This document shows, in pieces, positions 49,051 through 64,000 of a DNA stretch of 64,000 nt. A program made the translations under genes and the position numbers. Within the stretch, counting starts at the first letter, position 1; every line of letters begins with the position of its first letter. The notes below the pieces were generated by a model, which did not search any database, had not been told where the DNA came from, and worked only from the letters and a program-made list of their open reading frames with translations. The stretch spans positions 9,686,081-9,750,080 of the forward strand of contig NC_132888.1 in the NCBI RefSeq assembly GCF_030463535.1. Reading direction: 5' to 3'. The DNA is from Salminus brasiliensis (Eukaryota; Chordata; Actinopteri; Characiformes; Bryconidae).

Positions 49051-52000
49051 TTATAAAGTGTGTTTGAGGGCGTCCCTGGGTTCAAGCTTACTGTAGATGT
49101 TTTGGTGCAGTTCTATTAGCATACCATCCCTCTTCTCTGCATCCAAGAGAACTTGCTAGATAAAAAAGCAGAAAACAGATTTGAAGTCATGAAGGTTTCT
49201 GATTGTTTTATTTATCCACAGCCATGTTTTTAAGCCTCATCAGTCAGAAAATCACTAATAACACCTACTGCTTTTCTCTCAGAGTCTTATTTACCAACAA
49301 GCAATGGTCAGGACTAGGCATTTGGCTTCATTCCTGTCCAGTTTTTATCTGTTTATAGCACAGTTGCACTAGTATTACTTTACTCTGCACTGACATGATG
49401 CTTTGTAGTCTTTTGTTTTGAAATAAAATGTATATTAAAAGGTGCATTAGTCAACATTCACAACACGACATCCCCTTTAGATCCCCTTGAGGCATGCTTA
49501 CACACAGCAAACCTCTAATATATTTTTTTCAGAGAAACTTACAGTCTAATCATGCTACACCTGTACACCACAGATGGCATTTGTTCAGAGCAAACTTCCA
49601 TGTCTGAGGAGTGATGGTAGACTAGCATTTTACCCCAATACACTATATGAACAAAAATATTGGGACACCTGATCGTTCACTGTTTCTCCCAACATCAGGA
49701 GTAGTAACTGCTGTGAGGATTTGACTTCATTCAATGACAAGAGAGTTAATAAAGTTAGGATATTGGATGATCACTACCCCCATCTCATCTCTATCTCATC
49801 TCAAAAGTACTGGATGGAGCACCATCATTCCAGGAAACAACAGTTCCACTGATCCACAGATCAATGCTGGGAGGATTTTTTTTTTTATACGCCTCTAGCC
49901 CACACTTGCTTTTAGGCATGGTGCCAATTGGTTCATGGTTAGCTGCTCCAGAGACTCCTATTCTATTGGCAGTACTTCTCTACAGGGACTATAGAAGTGG
50001 TTTATGTGCATTTGCATTAGTCAATATACAGCACATCCCTAAAAAAAGATAGGATTCTCCATTCACCAATTTTACAGAACGCTGCTAAACTAACAGAACT
50101 CATTCTGGGCACCCCATTGCAGATAGCCAGAACTTACTGGTGAAAGAGTTAAGATAAAGCAGGGAAAAAGTCTAATGCTATCCATCAACTCCTCATTTTT
50201 AAACCACTGTGTAATGAGAAGATACCTGAAAGATCACATACCTCAATGATCTTGTCCCTTTTCTGCAAACTCTCCCTCAGTTTTTCCTCTTCTAATGATC
50301 TCTGTGCCTTCTCAGCTTTCCAGGCTTGTTCCGCTTGCTTGTTCTCTTTGCTTGTCTCTCTCAGCTCTTTGCGCACATCTCTTAGCTGCTCTGTTAGCTC
50401 AGCAATGGCTTGTTTGTGACATTGTTTTTGGTCCTGGGGAAGACAAATTGCCCAAAGAGAGATATATAGATTAAGTAATGAAATCAGGACATAAAGTGAT
50501 GTGAGTGCTGGGGCTAGATATCTATTCCTTGCTAGAAAACAAGAACAGTAATTGCAGAGCGTTTCAGAATTCCCTGTAAAATCCCTTTAGCTGCCACTAG
50601 ATGGAGAACCTAAACAGGAGAAACTTTTAAGAAAGCATCTGTTCAAAGTGCTACATTAATGGCTTGTGCAGCTGAAGCTGAATCAAATATAGGCACAGCT
50701 TGTCAACTTGTAGGAGCAAAACATCTGCTCATATCTGAAAGATTTGCTTTACAGCATTGCTGCACACAGGTTTGGTCACTGTACCTGTATTACAGCCTCT
50801 GCATCTTTTAAAGCTGTAGAAAGTTTGGAGACCTCCTGTCTCATGGTGGTAATTTGTTGTTCCTGGTCTTTGAGGCAAGCTGCAAGCAGGGCTTCCTTCT
50901 CTCGAACCTGACTAGCCAAAGCAGTTTCAGCTCCACCTCCTGGCAATCCTCTGCCAATCAGCGAATCTGAGAGGGCCTGTGAACAAGCAATATGTAAGCA
51001 TGACCTCCACCAAGGACATTCAGCTCTGGTCCTGGTGGACACATCTGATTGAACAATGTTTAAAGAGGAGCTAAAACAAATGTTTGTCATCTAAAGGAAG
51101 AACAGAAAGGAAATTTATAGAAAATAAATCAATAAGGTCTCAACCTGAACATCTTTGTGGGAGCTTTCTAGTGCCTCCTGCAGACGAGCGATTAGAGTGT
51201 CCTTTTCCTGTAACACTGCTCCAAGGGCAGAGTCCCGCTCTTTCCATATCTGCCTCTCTTTCTGCACATCCTGCAGCGATCGTGTGTTCTCAGCCAATTC
51301 CACCCGCAAATGCTGAGACCAAAAGCAGAGAACAATTGTCTGAACAAGGTTATGCTAAAATGTTTAAAATTATGCAAGTAAGTTTTTACTGTGCAGAGAA
51401 AGAACTAGGTCTAAAGAACATTTCAGGCAGGAGTCAACAATCAGCTTTACTGGCAAACAAACAGTGAGACTGTGGGTGTGTGGTTGGCTTTAAACCACAT
51501 CCTCTGTTTGCATTACATTGATGACATCCTGGTTACACTGAAGCACAGTGTTAAGAGTGATCAGGTCTCGGTCCCGCTCTCTGCCAGCCTGCCGGAGGGC
51601 CTCCAGCTCCTTTTGCAGCACGCATTCTCTCTCCTTCAGCTCAGACAGCTCTGCCTCCAAAACACCCTGATAAAAGACACTCACATTACACATAAGCTAC
51701 ATTATAGCTACCAGCTCTACAGAAGAAAATAAAAATGCTTAAGTTTTGGATCCCTAAAGAGCTTTTCAATGAAGTCCATGTGATTTAAATGTGAAAAACA
51801 TTTTAAAAGGTTAAAGTACATCTAAAATAATTTTATTTTGTAGAGCTGTTCAATTTTAAGAGTGCAGGACAAAATAAAATTGTGTTGTAAAAGACTCAAC
51901 AGTCAACAACATTCAATGTTTTGTTATGTAGTGTAAAATAAATAAGTTTAAGTTGGTGGTGGGAACCCATTCCCTGTAGTAGTTATGGGCCCAATACAAA

Positions 52001-55000
52001 CACAATCAGCCAGCTCACCTCACGTTCTGAGCCTGAAGTCACAGTCACCTTGCTGATGAACTTATCAGCATCTTCTAGCCCTGCACCCAGCTCAGCACAC
52101 AGCTTTCTGATCAAAGTAACACATTCCTAAAAGAGAAAATTGGTTGGTCAGCTGGGGCGAGCTACTGGTCTCTGAATCTGTAACTGAACTCTGTTGTGAG
52201 ACTTGACCTCAATGACTTTCTCTCTGCTCTGCAATGAATGGCTGAGATGGTGAATCAGTCCACGCTTGTCCTCCGAGCTGTTGTGCAGATGCTGCAATAG
52301 ACCAGTAGAGACACAAGACACATCAATAACTTGACATGACGCAACGAATGAAAAGGGAATGGAAGTCATTCTTCTGCCTGAAGGGCATTTAAAGATACCA
52401 CGCATTCCCGTGAATGCATTCCAGAAAAACAGGTCAGAACCCCCTGAAATAAAATACCACAAAATGAAAACAGAACAAAAACAAGAGCTTATAGCTGTGC
52501 TTTTTAGAGTAGGACAGTCTGAAGTCAGAAAGAGACAAGAGGTTCATGTGATATGGCAGCTGAACAGCTAGTTAATGATCCGCTTAAAGAAAACAGCCAA
52601 AGCCCAGGGCAAACTCCTCCTGCTGGGGAAGATTCCAGGAAGAGGTGTGTATGTGTGGACCTGCATTTGTGCAACCTTCACAGGATAACACACACACCCT
52701 GTGTATTTATACACACCCTTGGCTTTGTAAAACACATGTATGCAAAACAAACAGTGTTACTACAGGAGTAGTAGAGTGTTTTGAATTAGGGTTGTGAGAT
52801 ATGTACAATATTGGCCCTATGTAACTGGATATCGGGACAGCAACTTGCTTGAAAGATGAACTGGCACTCTGAATTATAATGGTTAAAACAGACAAGCATA
52901 CAACTTGCATATACACACTACAGTCCTTTGCTTAACATACTATTTGACTCATTAGTCTACTACTAATAACTAGAACTGTAATGGGTCAGGTGTATACTTC
53001 AGAAATATGCTACAAATGATTCTTTAAGCAATGCCATAGAAGAACCACTTTTGTTTCCATAAAGAACCACATCGGTTTTACAGCTCTGTAACCACACAGA
53101 CCTTTCCTGTGATCAAATTGCTGGAATAAAAACTCTGCAAAGCCCATTATCAGCTGTTTGACCTTTTTCCCCTTATTGAATAGAGTGTGTAAGATAGTGT
53201 AAGACATTTACTTCAAGATACACAGACAGTTGACCTAAGAAAAAAATGTTCTACACCCTGTAACAATCATATTTGTGCTGCCTGGCAGCAACATGACAAT
53301 AAAATGTAAAGGTAAAGGTAAAGGTGCACGTATTTGTAAATGTGTCCTCCGCATTTAAACCATCTGGTAGTGAACACACACTCACACACACACATGTGTT
53401 AGGGGCAGTGAGTACACACACACACACACACTAGTGAACTAGGGGCAGTGAGTACACACACACCCAGAGCGGTGGGCAGCCAACTCCAGCGCCCGGGGAG
53501 CAGAGAGGATAAAGGGCCTTGCTCAAGGGCCCAACAGTGGCAGCTTGCCGAGCCCGGGAATCGAACCCACAACCCTGTTATCAATATCCCGGCGCTCTAA
53601 CCGCTGAGCCACCACTGCCCCCTATGTATCCTTGTGTTACCCCAAAAAGCATGTGTGACCGCTCGGTAGAGTTGCCCGATGGGGTAAACAGAATTAGATG
53701 TATGTATATAGTTATATGGACATGTTTTAAAAGTGTCCAAATGAGGATCCTGGGACAAATGTTTACCAATGAATCATTTTTGCAAATAATTTTTATATGG
53801 CATCGCTCAAAGAATCTTCTATAGTATCCTTCTTTTGAAGAGTGTATAAGTAACTGGTTTGCAGCAGTGTACTTCGGTCTTATCAAAATGATACACAGCC
53901 CTACTCTTTAAAATACATTAAATTTAGCAGAACTCTAGAAGTCTTAATGCAGGTAAATCTGTAATCCAATAGGTCTGTAATCCAATATGGACCATTAAGA
54001 AAATGTAAAACTGTGGATGTCATATGCCTTACCGCTGGTAGCGAAAGCTCTGACTGACTGGGATTACTGTAGTCCGACTGGGTGCCATTCCGAAGTCTTG
54101 CCTCCAGGGTCCTGATGCGAGCCTGTGCTTGATCCAACTGCTCCCTTAACTGCCTGACTGCAAGGTGCGCTCTGCCTGTAGCGACCTGTATCATATTAAG
54201 ACAAATTACAGAATACTTGAAACATTTGGCATAATTAGGATGAATCTGTGCACTGTGACTGCCAATTCTGCCACATCTACACCTAACTGAGCTAAAACTA
54301 CTCTTTTTGTTAAGAGCTCGGGAAAGAAAGATCACCAAATCTCCTTACCTCTCCACGCAGTGGCAAGAACTCATCCCTCAGTTCAGCCAGCACATCCTCG
54401 CTCTCTCCATCCACTACATCTTCCTCCTTGTTACCTCCCTCTCCAAAATTCAGCACCCGCACTAATCCGACCTTGGGCGATCCAGCTGTGACTCCATCAT
54501 TCCGGCTCTGTACTCTATTCAAAATTGGGATGCGACTGCCTCCTGGAGAGTGGAGTGGCTTTCCTTCTATAGCCTTCAGCTCTTGGAGAATGGAATCCAG
54601 GTTCACTGGCTGCTCATCTGGCCAATCAAATGGATCAGGACCATCCAAAGAGTCCATCGATTGCACTGAGCCTGTGCGAGACCGTGCTCGCAATGAGAGG
54701 CAGGAGCCAGCTAAAGAAGCAGGGCTTGAGCTGATTGATGGAACTCTAGACCAGTGTAAAGGCATACTCCGGGACTTGTCCCGTGACAGAACAGATGGGG
54801 AGAGGGCTTGCTCAGGCAGGTGACGAGGAATCCCGCACACAGATTCATAATCCGAGTCGGACACTCTTAACGAATCACAGCCCTCACAGTTTTTCCCTCT
54901 GTTGCATCGTTTACCAGTCCTCTTAAAATATGGACAGGAATGTGATTTTTCAGACCAGCACTCAAATGCAGCGAGAGACATGTTGTCCCTAAGCATCTCT

Positions 55001-55684
55001 CTGTAAACATTCCCAGAGCTGCCTTCTTTCAGGTCCACATCATCCTCACTGGAGCTTCCCCTACTTCGGAACTCTGAAGGGTGCCGATGTCTATAAATAC
55101 TTCGTACCCATCGCCTCAAGTTATCCCGTTCCTGAGTCAGTTTCTGAAGCCTCTCCCTAGACAGGACTTTGACTCTGGCGATGACTGTGTCAAACTTAAA
55201 CACTCTCTCCAGCACAAACACACATTTGCTACATACAAACTCCCCCCAGCCCTGGCCCCGTGGCACAGACTGCCCTAATATGTGGGTCAGCACAGAGAGC
55301 GGGTCCATTCCTTTATTAGGGGAGGGCAGGGTGTGAGATTTGTAGGGCAAATGAGAAGAGCCAAGAGACAAAGTGCTGCCTGAAAGAAATAAGAAAGATA
55401 TACTGATCACAACCACATGATGCAGCACCAGAACTTAAATAGTAAAAAAAAGGTGAATTTCAGCAAATCAACAGGTGTGTGTGTGTGTTGTATTCTTGCC
55501 TACCCCATGGGCTACTCTGGGCAGACCTGGACGAAGGCAGTGTGCTGGCAGACTCTTTGGAAAGAGAGCGTGTTGGAGTCTGGCTGCCTTTCCTGTTCTG
55601 ACCTCCAAAGAGCCATCTTCGCTGGTTACCCTGCAGATCGCACCCACAGATGCGGCATCCTTCAGTTTTGTTCCTAGTGGCCAT
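49051..55684 (-). CDS. pde4dip-like: Myomegalin/PDE4DIP-like centrosomal coiled-coil protein, 10 coding exons, 787 aa
   Basis: Myomegalin and CDK5RAP2 are centrosome/Golgi scaffolds that organise microtubules. Exons (minus): 55504-55684, 54349-55379, 54033-54185, 52208-52291, 52019-52126, 51517-51666, 51145-51312, 50785-50976, 50242-50433, 49051-49155; total 2364 nt, all in phase. The N-terminus carries a zinc-binding-like pair, CRIC (10-13) and CSKC (110-113), with GNQRRWLF and FKFDTVIARVKVLSRERLQK between and after them, which match the N-terminus of long myomegalin; SLRVSDSDYESVCGIPR and SPGGSRIPI are further shared blocks. The rest is coiled coil with repeated myomegalin-type REKVIE/RERDRDL segments. 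At 787 aa it is far shorter than human myomegalin (over 2000), so a short paralogue is likely. A consensus donor (TACA|GTAAGC, about 49089) inside the last exon could extend it. Start chosen because an acceptor precedes this ATG by 26 nt. Confidence 0.85.
49639..50040 (+). mobile_element. MITE family 1 copy, right end missing
   Basis: Starts with terminal repeat CACTATATGAACAAAAATAT TGGGACACC; interior to CTACAGGGACTATAGAAG. Inside the last intron of the myomegalin-like gene. Confidence 0.85.
53000..53850 (-). mobile_element. tRNA-derived SINE (family B) with flanking palindromic MITE pieces
   Basis: 53285-53625 on the minus strand starts GTGGTGGCTCAGCGGTTAGA (box A) and then GGGTTCGATTCCCGGG (box B), followed by the body and an internal (CA)n-rich part, ending in TTTACCTTTACCTTTAC repeats. 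A second copy is at 63645-63908. MITE pieces lie at 53010-53100 and 53755-53850. All within the intron between exons 3 and 4 of the myomegalin-like gene. Confidence 0.8.
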
Positions 55685-55904
55685 GCTGCTCAAAGGTGTG
55701 AGGCCTGGAGAAAACAAGAAGGCTTTAAAGAGCTATATAAAGTCACTAGGTTCTGGAAAAGCTAGGGAGATCATGAAGATCATGATACTCAGACACGCTA
55801 TGGGCCAGTTGGTGTGAATGGAGAATCAAAAGTAAAAATATGGTTTTAAGTCTAGGATTAACCTTTATCTGGCTCCGGGAAACCAGCCCTACTTGTCAAA
55901 CCTG

Positions 55905-56815
55905 CTAGACACCTGCTCATCCAACATTTCTTCAGAAACCAAGACTATTGTAACAGTCTCAGTATGTTTTGTATTTTTTTTTCAGCAATAGCCTCTTATT
56001 GAATTTTTACTATATAGTATTTGACTGCATTCAGCCAGAGAGTATCAGGTACTGGACCACAAACACCACTCCGACTCATCCCAAAGATTCTGGATTATGC
56101 TCCATTACTGCAGAGGACACAGTCCCACTGCTTCTCAGCCCAACACTGGTGGCTTTATACCCCTCTAGCTGAGGTTTCACATTAGACATGGTGACCAGGG
56201 CCACTCCAACTCATCCCAAAGATACTGGATTGAGCTCCATTACTGCAGAGGACACAGTCCCACTGCTTCTTAGCCCAACGCTGGTGGGTTTATACCCCTC
56301 TAGCTGAGGTTTCACATTAGACATGGTGACCAGGGCCACTCCGACTCATCCCAAAGACACTGTATTGAGCTCCATTACTGCAGAGGACACAGTCCCACTG
56401 CTTCTTAGCCCGATGCCTGACGTATTGAATGTAGCACCATCATCCCAGAGAACACAGTTCCACTGGTCCACAGCTCAGTGCTGGGGGGCTTTACACCCCT
56501 CTAGCTGTTTGACAATATGCATGGTGACCAGGACCATTCCAACTTACCCCAAAGATGCTGGATTGAGCTCAATCAGTGCAAAAAACCCTGACCCACTGCT
56601 TCACATACCAATGTTGATTCCTTTATACCCCTCTAGCTGAGGTTTCACATTAGACATGGTGACCAGGGCCACTCCAACTCATCCCAAATATACTGGATTG
56701 AGCTCCATCTCTGCCTAAAACACAGCCCCACTGCTTCTCAGCCCAATGTTGATGGCTTCATACCCCTCCAGCAGACACTTGCCATTAAGCATAGTGACCA
56801 GGGCTTCCTATTATA
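55905..56815 (+). repeat. Tandem array derived from MITE family 2, period about 135 bp
   Basis: A family 2 head (ACACCTGCTCATCCAACATT, GACTGCATTCAGCCAGAGAG) runs into about five head-to-tail copies of an internal segment that includes GAGGTTTCACATTAGACATG (at 56171, 56306, 56639), CCACTCCAACTCATCCCAAA and CAGTCCCACTGCTTCT. One unit (about 56420-56520) is closer to family 1, so the array is mosaic. Confidence 0.85.
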
Positions 56816-57499
56816 TCAGCGACAGTTTTCTACGGCGATTATACAAGCTGATTAGATAAAGCTGAAACTGGTGCCAGCAATGAGTGCACCTTAAAATAAA
56901 GCTGAATTCTCCAATTAGAAGAGCTATTTTTAAACAGTGTATCTTGTGGAGGGAGAGGGACCTACAACTAGAAGCACCTCCAATGGGAGTGTGTTGAAAG
57001 CTGCCCTCTTTGCTCACTCTCTCCAAACAACCGGCTGTTTATAGAGCTGGGTCAGGCTGCACACTGTACACGTCGCCCTTTGAGTCACAGCTTCTCTCAA
57101 TAGCCCACACAAACCGAGCCAGGAGGCTCCACCGCTTCACCCACCCAAACCTGACAGCTTTCAGACTGCATGTGAGCACCAGGCTGCTAACGTGGCTGCT
57201 GAGTCTCTCACACAGTTTAACGTAGATAAGGACAGGGCTGCTCAACTTGATTACTTCACTGGGCAAAACAAATCTGAGTCAAGGTTCACGACATATAAGG
57301 TTTTAGTAAACCATTTTGTTAATGAATAATGTTTTATAATATATAAAATCTCATTTTTTTTAAGATGAAATGGTTAAATTATAGTACAATAACAAAGACA
57401 ACAGTGGTTTCAAATGGCAGGAGCTTTTTACAGGGCTACAGCAAATAAAATAGTGAGGTTTGAAGACTTAGGTGAATAAAAGGCTGCAGTTTTAAGGCT

Positions 57500-57960
57500 T
57501 ATCTAAAAGCCCTAACACTAACACTAACACGAACACGAGCACGAGCACGAGCACGGTCGGTCTGCAACAGCCACCGGGTCCTCGTGCCATGGTTTAAGCA
57601 GTAAAACGACTCTCTCAGCGTCGTCGAACCGAGCAGGACCGAGCAGGACCGAGCAGGACCCCTCAGGACAGCACGACTGACTGACCAACTAACTACAAAC
57701 TGGTGGGAAACCTTAGCTAACTTACTTTACAGGTTACTTTACTCGCCAAACACCACAGCACGAGAAACCAGCAGACCTTCGACGGCAAGAGTCCGAGGCA
57801 CGACTGGAGAACACAGCCAACAATCAGAAACTATTTTAAAAAGCAACCTTTTCCCATTACCTTCCACCAGAGGCGAAGAGCTCCCAAAATCTCGTCCAGG
57901 AACTGATCTGCAGTGTGGCTCTTCACGCGCTACCTGGCTTGCTGACGTCACGATTCATAC
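57500..57960 (-). promoter_or_regulatory. Probable promoter and 5' noncoding exon of the myomegalin-like gene
   Basis: CpG-richer than its surroundings. On the minus strand GCCTCTGGTGGAAG|GTAATG (donor 57861/57860) ends a plausible noncoding first exon of about 90 nt; the next acceptor is CTCCAG just before the coding exon at about 55710. Inside the adjoining intron side are two short tandem arrays: GAGCAC hexamers near 57537-57556 and GAGCAGGACC decamers (three) at about 57632-57661. Exon and promoter assignments are inferred from signals. Confidence 0.5.
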
Positions 57961-58029
57961 CTGTTTGACAGACGCTGCAGCTGCAACCCCACACAGCTAA
58001 AACTATAATTATACAGCCCTGTTTAGTAT

Positions 58030-58198
58030 TCACCGACTGACTGGGTGTCCTCATATAGAAGCAATGACTGGATGTATATATACACACACATCACCTTCAA
58101 GAACTGACTGTGTACTTACTGCCTAGTACTGTAGACGATAATCAGTGTTTTTCACCTTGTGGTACGTGTGGTATGTTCATGATCAATATATGTGTGTG

Positions 58199-58264
<66 letters not shown>

Positions 58265-58726
58265 TACATGTATGTATATATACTGAGTATATAGTCAGTA
58301 TGGGAGTACAGTGTTTGTACAGTGCATGTAAACTTCTGGTTTCAACTATATATATATACACACACACACACCAACAATATACAGAGTATATAGTCTATAT
58401 TGAGCTACTGACGGTGTGCCCTGATATAGAAGCAATGCCATTGCTTGTTTTACATATACATACATTGGTGTATATATATACACACCCATCAGTCATGCCA
58501 TAAGTGAAAAACATTGACTATCATCTACAGGATTAGGCATCAAAAACAGTCAGTTGTGACTGTGTGTCCTCATATAGAAGCAATGACTGGATGTATATAT
58601 ACACACACATCACCTTTAAGAACTGACTGTTTACTTACTGCCTAGTACTGTAGACGATAATCAGTGTTTTTCACTTTGTGGTACGTGTGGTATGTTATGA
58701 CTGATCAATATATGTGTGTGTATGTG

Positions 58727-58786
<60 letters not shown>

Positions 58787-59030
58787 TGTATGTATATATA
58801 CTGAGTATATAGTCAGTATGGGAGTACAGTGTTTGTACAGTGCATGTAAACTTCTGGTTTCAACTATATAGAAGCTATATAACTATATGTGCCCTGATAT
58901 AGAAGCAATGCCATTGCTTGTTTTACATATACATACATTGGTGTATATATACACACCCATCAGTCATGCCATAAGTGAAAAACATTGACTATCATCTACA
59001 GGATTAGGCATCAAAAACAGTCAGTTCTTG
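58030..59030. repeat. Tandem duplication of a ~500 bp block with (TA)n/(CA)n cores
   Basis: Copy 1 (58040-58553) and copy 2 (58560-59028) share GTCCTCATATAGAAGCAATG, TGCCTAGTACTGTAGACGAT, GGGAGTACAGTGTTTGTACA and GGATTAGGCATCAAAAACAG in the same order. They differ in the length of the (TA)n runs (58206-58250, 58735-58770). A G-run follows at 59041-59061. Confidence 0.92.
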
Positions 59031-59094
59031 AAGGTGATGTGGGGGGGGGGGGGGGGGGGGGAGCATACAGCATACAGATCTGAGCCACTTTCAC

Positions 59095-59172
59095 AAGAAC
59101 CAGACTGTGATGAATAGATGACTGGGTCAGAACATCTCCGAACAAAACATCAGGTAGGCCTTGTGTGTGTGT

Positions 59173-59203
<31 letters not shown>

Positions 59204-60070
59204 GGTCAGTACCTACCAAAAGTGCTCCAAACAAGGACCACCGATAAACTGGCAAAAGGGTCATGGTCACCTTAGGCTCATTCATGTGATTCATGGAGGT
59301 CCCACCTTCCATAACTTCCATGACTTAAAGGACCTGCTGCTAACATCTCGGTGCAAGATACCACAGGAGGTCTTCAGGAGGACATTCATTGCCTTGAATG
59401 TTCAGATTTGTCGTGGTGGGACAAGGGGGACCAAGGGGGTGCTAATGTTATGGCTGATTTGGTGTATATATGTAAACTAATTACACAAGCCTGTTTAGTG
59501 TTTATGGTGTGGCCTGTGAGGGGTAACAGCAGGGCATGCATACATACAAACACACAGGAAGTCAGTGTAAAAAAAGCTTTATTCCAAGTTGTTTTGGACC
59601 ACAAATGATCTTGTGAAGAACTGCAAGAGTGGAGATCAGGTTTAGTATTTATTCATTTATTATCAAGTGACTTTTTCAAAGTGAAAATTAATAAATAAAT
59701 TACATTTTCTACAGGTTACAGAGCACAGTTTACATTATTTTATTTTTTTTCCTTTTAAATCCCGCAGGTTGGCAGGTTGTGTGGTAGGGCCTCGATCAAA
59801 AGAACAGGTGCTTTCTCTAAGCACTTTGGATAGGTACTGACAACTGCATACTGGGAACACCCCATAAGACATACTTGATGTTTTGGAGATGCTCTGACCC
59901 ATTCGCCTAGCCCTTACAAATCTGGTTCTTGTCAAAGTGGCTCAGATTTGTACACAGGCCCCATTTCAAGAACTGACTGTTCACCTGCTGTCACTTGACA
60001 GATGCCACTGTAACCAGATAACCAATGCTCTTCACTTCACCTCTATGGGGTTTTAGGTTATGACTACTTC
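59095..60070. mobile_element. Two fragments of a fish DNA transposon
   Basis: 59100-59475 ends GGTGCTAATGTTATGGCTGA, the terminal sequence of the element also seen in opsin intron 2. 59755-60070 carries TGACCCATTCGCCTAGCCCT and CACTTCACCTCTATGGGG. (GT)n followed by a G-run interrupts at 59163-59205. They lie beyond the ppt2 3' end. Confidence 0.6.
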
Positions 60071-60265
60071 TATATGTGACTGGAACAAGAGGTGGATTCA
60101 ATTTCAAAGCTTAAAAATCTTAAAAATGTATCACTTACTAAAGCTACAATACCAGTTCAATCAAATAATCTATGCAAATACTGACAGAACAAAAAGAACC
60201 AAAGAAAACGAATGAAGAAACGTGACGTGACGCGTGTTAGTGTGTGCATGTGGACTAGATTTCTC

Positions 60266-63159
<2,894 letters not shown>

Positions 63160-63644
63160 CTGAAAAGCAAAGTGAAAAAGAGAAGTCAGGAAGTTTCATT
63201 CTGAACTGAAAGCCAGTAAAACAGAACTGGCTGCAGGTTGGAAAAAAATGGCAACTTTAAAGGTGGAGGAAGGGGGGTCCTAATTATCAATTGAAGCCAC
63301 TGTAAAAAGATTTTATTCTAAGTCATTTTCAAGCATTTCTATTGGCCCATTTAATGGTACAAATTGACACAACATAAAGAACAACTACCAGATTCAAACA
63401 GTAATTAAATGAATTGCAAACAACAAGCTGTGGTAGACAGTGGGTTAGATTAACTAAGAATTTAGCAGATTTCTGTAGAGTTTAATCACTGATATGAAGA
63501 GATGCCAAGACCAAGCGAATTGTCAGAGTAGACTGATGTGAACAACAACAAAAAAACACTTGTATATTCTAATAATAAAAATAGCATGTTTTGTTGCAAA
63601 TGCAGGAAAAAGGGTTTGTTTGTTTATATATATATATATAATAA

Positions 63645-63713
63645 AAAGGTAAAGGTGCACATATTTGTCACTGCACAGCGAAATGTGTCCTCCGCATTTA
63701 ACCCATCTGTGGT

Positions 63714-63794
<81 letters not shown>

Positions 63795-63908
63795 CGGTGG
63801 GCAGCCAACTCCAGCGCCCGGGGAGCAGAGAGCCTTGCCAACTTGCCCGGGAATCGAACCCACAACCCTGTTATCGATAGCCCAGCGCTCTAACTGCTGA
63901 GCCACTAA
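63645..63908 (-). mobile_element. tRNA-derived SINE (family B), second copy, with expanded (CA)n
   Basis: Same head and body as 53285-53625 (box A TTAGAGCGCTGGGC; box B GGGTTCGATTCCCGGG on the minus strand). The internal CA part is expanded to about 75 bp (63718-63792), and (AAT)n/(AT)n runs flank it. In the ppt2 intron at the window end. Confidence 0.82.
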
Positions 63909-64000
63909 TAATAATAATAATAATAATAATACTAATAAATATATATATATATATATATATATAGGTAAGAAATAAGAGAGAGATACATAGAGAGATAGAT

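Noticed and set aside
53519-53624. tRNA gene on the minus strand (boxes A and B present)
   Set aside because: Boxes belong to a SINE head followed by SINE body; the same sequence recurs at 63850-63905; no intact cloverleaf.
59118-59480. 120-codon plus-strand frame
   Set aside because: Runs through a (GT)n/G tract and a transposon fragment; no protein similarity.
63523-63905. Frames with poly-VC or poly-TH
   Set aside because: (CA)n microsatellite inside a SINE.

Overview
This is a 64 kb piece of a vertebrate nuclear genome, almost certainly a teleost and probably an otophysan (characiform-like). The evidence is multi-exon genes with GT-AG introns, an RH2 cone opsin of fish type, fish-style tRNA-derived SINEs, many copies of a short inverted-repeat transposon of a type I associate with characiform and catfish genomes, and abundant CA, TA and tetranucleotide microsatellites. 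The order-level placement is inference.

All six recognisable genes lie on the minus strand. From low to high coordinates they are: a complete five-exon RH2 green-sensitive opsin (17302-19524); msh5, the meiotic MutS homologue, with 24 coding exons (24722-33866); a small GPI-anchored Ly6/uPAR-type protein with three exons (36977-39507); a tektin-like coiled-coil protein with eight exons (41000-46394); a myomegalin/PDE4DIP-like centrosomal coiled-coil protein with ten coding exons (49051-55684, probable 5' noncoding exon near 57861-57950); and the 3' part of ppt2, a lysosomal thioesterase (seven exons, 60266-63159, 5' end outside the window). I traced exons by hand from splice signals and reading phase. 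The opsin, msh5, Ly6 and myomegalin-like models all close in frame. The tektin-like model has one doubtful junction.

The first 17 kb holds no gene I can support. It contains transposon and repeat copies, a polypurine block, a degenerate CCAT/CCAC block, and several stretches free of visible repeats and rich in TAAT/ATTA motifs that look like conserved non-coding DNA. Between and within genes the sequence is mostly transposon remnants and simple repeats. The most striking is an 11-unit, 70-bp minisatellite (34581-35350) lying in what I infer to be the first intron of msh5.

The genes do not form one pathway. MSH5, a LY6 gene and PPT2 are neighbours in the mammalian MHC class III region, and human homologues of the tektin-like and myomegalin-like genes lie in regions regarded as MHC paralogons. 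The window therefore looks like a fish MHC-III-type linkage block with an RH2 opsin at one end. I saw no unknown enzymatic or defence system. The points of interest are the opsin's position and altered N-terminus, the minisatellite, a GC-AG intron, the short myomegalin-like paralogue, and repeat dynamics.
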